A DNA stretch of 6,380 bases from the NCBI GenBank assembly GCA_003131945.1, contig PKWD01000230.1, forward strand, positions 6,990 through 13,369, in the 5' to 3' direction. The number at the start of each line of letters is the position of its first letter. Position 1 is the stretch's first letter. Below the pieces are notes generated by a model. That model saw only the letters and a list, made by a program, of their open reading frames with translations. It made no database searches and was not told the origin of the DNA. Shown in pieces: positions 5,184-6,380 of this stretch. Made by a program: the position numbers and the translations under genes. This DNA is from Acidimicrobiaceae bacterium (lineage in GTDB: Bacteria; Actinomycetota; Acidimicrobiia; Acidimicrobiales; UBA8190).

Positions 5184-6317
5184 GTGACAGACGGACCCGA
5201 CGAGCGGACCGACAACGACTGCGACGGAGCGCTCGTCGGACGGGCCCGGACCGGTGACCGCCGGGCCTTTGCCGTTCTCGTCGATCGACACGGGTCGTTG
5301 ATCAGACGGCTCTGTCGCCGGATGGTGGCGGACCCCTCGGCCGTGGAGGACGTCATCCAAGAAGCCACCCTGGCCGCGTGGCTGAACCTCGACTATCTCC
5401 GGAATCCCGAGCGCTTCGGGTCCTGGTGGTGCGGGATCGTGCTCAACCACGCCCGCCGGTACCTGACGGCGCGGCGCGCTCAAGACCGGGCCCTGCTCAC
5501 GGGGCTCGAACCCGAGCCGTCCGACGACGGTGGGTCGGGGCCCGAGCACCAGGTCGAGCAGGCGGAGCTCTCGGAACGGGTGCGGGCGGCGGTGGCGGCG
5601 TTGCCCCAGAGCCAACGGAGCGCCGCCTACCGCTTCTATCTCCAGGGGCTCAGCTACCGGGAGGCGGCCGAAGAGCTCGGCATCTCGGTCAACACTTTGA
5701 AAGCCCGGTTGCACCAGGGCCGGAAGGCTCTGCGCCGATCACTCGATGACCTTGGTCCGAAGGAGGCAGTCATGTCCGGCACCGAAGAGTTCGTCCCGGT
5801 CGAGATCGTCGATGTCCGCCAGGGTGCCGGTTCCGCCGCCCTCGGTGTCGTCGGGCCTCATATCGTGATCCTGAAGGCGAATGAGTCCGATCGCTATGTG
5901 GCCGTCTTCATCAGTGCGGCCGAGGGGACCCCCCTCGCCCTGAGCCTGGAGGAGATGGAGATGCCCCGGCCTCTCACCCACCAGCTCGCCGCCCGGTTGG
6001 TCGCCGGCTGTGGCGGCGAGATCGTCGGTGTCTCGATCACTCGACTGGTCGAGGCGGTCTACTACGCCACGATCATCCTGGAGACCCGGCAGGGCACCCA
6101 GGAGGTGGACGCCCGGCCGAGCGACGCGCTCAACCTGGCCGCCCTGACCGGTGCCCCGATCACGGTGGAGGCGTCTCTGCTGTTCGAATCCGAAGAAGAC
6201 GACGCGGCCTGGAAAGACCTGCCCGGACGGGAGCAGATCGCCCGGGAGGCCAGGGAACGCCACGATGAGATCTTGCGCGTCGCTCGCGGCCGGCACACAG
6301 CACAGCACGAGTCGTAA
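5184..6317 (+). CDS. ECF sigma factor fused to a bifunctional nuclease (BFN/DUF151) domain
   Basis: A 377-residue fusion. Residues about 15-98 are sigma region 2 (ALVGRARTGDRRAFAVLVDRHG, then DVIQEATLAAW and FGSWWCGIVLNHARRYL). Residues about 128-187 are region 4 with the helix-turn-helix LSYREAAEELGISVNTLKARLHQG. There is no region 3, as usual for ECF factors. From about 203 to 333 follows a BFN/DUF151 domain: VEIVDVRQ, a strand HIVILKANESDRYVAVFIS, the family signature EMPRPLTH (259-266), and VDARPSDALNLAALTGAPI (308-326). A charged helical tail ends the protein. The sigma part should direct RNA polymerase to its promoters; the BFN family (type TM0160) has reported DNase/RNase activity. No anti-sigma gene is adjacent, so the fused domain may take the regulatory role, which is inference. 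GTG 5184 was chosen over GTG 5181; no clear Shine-Dalgarno was seen. The stop is seven bases from the convergent DinB-like gene. Confidence 0.88.
   Translation: MTDGPDERTDNDCDGALVGRARTGDRRAFAVLVDRHGSLIRRLCRRMVADPSAVEDVIQEATLAAWLNLDYLRNPERFGSWWCGIVLNHARRYLTARRAQDRALLTGLEPEPSDDGGSGPEHQVEQAELSERVRAAVAALPQSQRSAAYRFYLQGLSYREAAEELGISVNTLKARLHQGRKALRRSLDDLGPKEAVMSGTEEFVPVEIVDVRQGAGSAALGVVGPHIVILKANESDRYVAVFISAAEGTPLALSLEEMEMPRPLTHQLAARLVAGCGGEIVGVSITRLVEAVYYATIILETRQGTQEVDARPSDALNLAALTGAPITVEASLLFESEEDDAAWKDLPGREQIAREARERHDEILRVARGRHTAQHES
5760..5766 (+). promoter_or_regulatory. Internal Shine-Dalgarno at the sigma/BFN seam
   Basis: AAGGAGG lies inside the fused reading frame, five bases before an in-frame ATG at 5772. 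It is the best ribosome binding site noticed in the window and falls exactly between region 4 of the sigma factor and the BFN domain. Confidence 0.7.
5772..6317 (+). CDS. Possible internally initiated stand-alone BFN protein
   Basis: Starting at ATG 5772 the same frame would give a 181-residue protein beginning MSGTEEFVPVEIVDVRQ. This contains the whole BFN/DUF151 domain and the charged tail, about the size of free BFN proteins in other bacteria. The start has a perfect Shine-Dalgarno at ideal spacing, whereas the long form starts at a GTG with no clear one. Three readings are possible: both products are made, the two genes were once separate and lost the stop between them, or only the short form is abundant. 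The sequence cannot decide between these. Confidence 0.5.
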   Translation: MSGTEEFVPVEIVDVRQGAGSAALGVVGPHIVILKANESDRYVAVFISAAEGTPLALSLEEMEMPRPLTHQLAARLVAGCGGEIVGVSITRLVEAVYYATIILETRQGTQEVDARPSDALNLAALTGAPITVEASLLFESEEDDAAWKDLPGREQIAREARERHDEILRVARGRHTAQHES

Positions 6318-6324
6318 GACCCCG

Positions 6325-6380
6325 TTAGCAGCCGACGTTCCCGTCGACGAGCTCCCGGATGATGTCGGCGTGGCCGTTGT
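6325..6380 (-). CDS. C-terminal end of a probable DinB/DUF664 protein (partial)
   Basis: Seventeen codons and a TAA stop (6325-6327) are visible on the minus strand; the rest lies beyond the window. The end reads NGHADIIRELVDGNVGC. This matches the closing helix of actinobacterial DinB/DUF664 proteins, which typically end with a His-x-Gly-His-Ala-Asp-Ile-Ile-Arg-Glu motif whose His is a metal ligand in this fold. With so few residues the call rests on that motif alone. It converges on the sigma-BFN gene with a 7-base gap. Confidence 0.55.
   Translation of the reverse strand, partial: NGHADIIRELVDGNVGC

Noticed and set aside
5096..5368. N-terminal extension of the hydrolase frame to 5368 on the minus strand
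   Set aside because: It is low-complexity Ser/Arg/Pro sequence lying antisense to sigma region 2; the hydrolase fold begins just after GTG 5095.
5378..5749. Second open frame inside the sigma gene
   Set aside because: Ala/Arg/Gly-rich shadow of the sigma coding frame with no recognisable domain.

Overview
The window is GC-rich, with strongly G/C-biased third codon positions, GTG starts, and small membrane-anchored secreted proteins that carry Arg-rich stretches just before the membrane segment. This points to an actinobacterium. An uncultured or Acidimicrobiia-like lineage is a guess from overall style, not from a marker gene. No rRNA, tRNA, CRISPR array, insertion sequence or integrase was seen.

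Layout, left to right. (1) 2-2081, plus strand: a membrane-anchored serpin (protease inhibitor) followed 34 bases later by a small probable lipoprotein whose sequence weakly recalls the propeptide of alpha-lytic/streptogrisin-type S1 proteases. The two may form an extracytoplasmic protease-control unit. (2) 2102-2461, minus strand: a short YtrA-type GntR repressor. It is divergent from (3) 2495-3724, plus strand: a membrane-anchored beta-propeller-like protein whose reading frame is interrupted by one in-frame TAG at 3485-3487, with an intact extra 78 codons beyond it. A good sigma-70-like promoter (TTGACA, 17 bases, CATAGT) and a small palindrome lie over the start of the GntR gene. (4) 3815-4179, plus strand: a remnant of a TMEM175/DUF1211-family potassium channel. 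It has lost its middle and changed frame. (5) 4214-5095, minus strand: an intact alpha/beta hydrolase. (6) 5184-6317, plus strand: an ECF sigma factor fused in frame to a bifunctional nuclease (BFN/DUF151) domain. A perfect Shine-Dalgarno and ATG sit exactly at the domain seam. (7) 6325-6380, minus strand: the last codons of a probable DinB/DUF664 protein.

The main points of interest are the sigma-BFN fusion with its internal translation start, the amber-interrupted propeller, and the broken channel gene next to it. Together, 2495-4179 looks like a patch of gene decay (or of assembly error) between intact genes. No multi-gene defence or mobile system could be supported.
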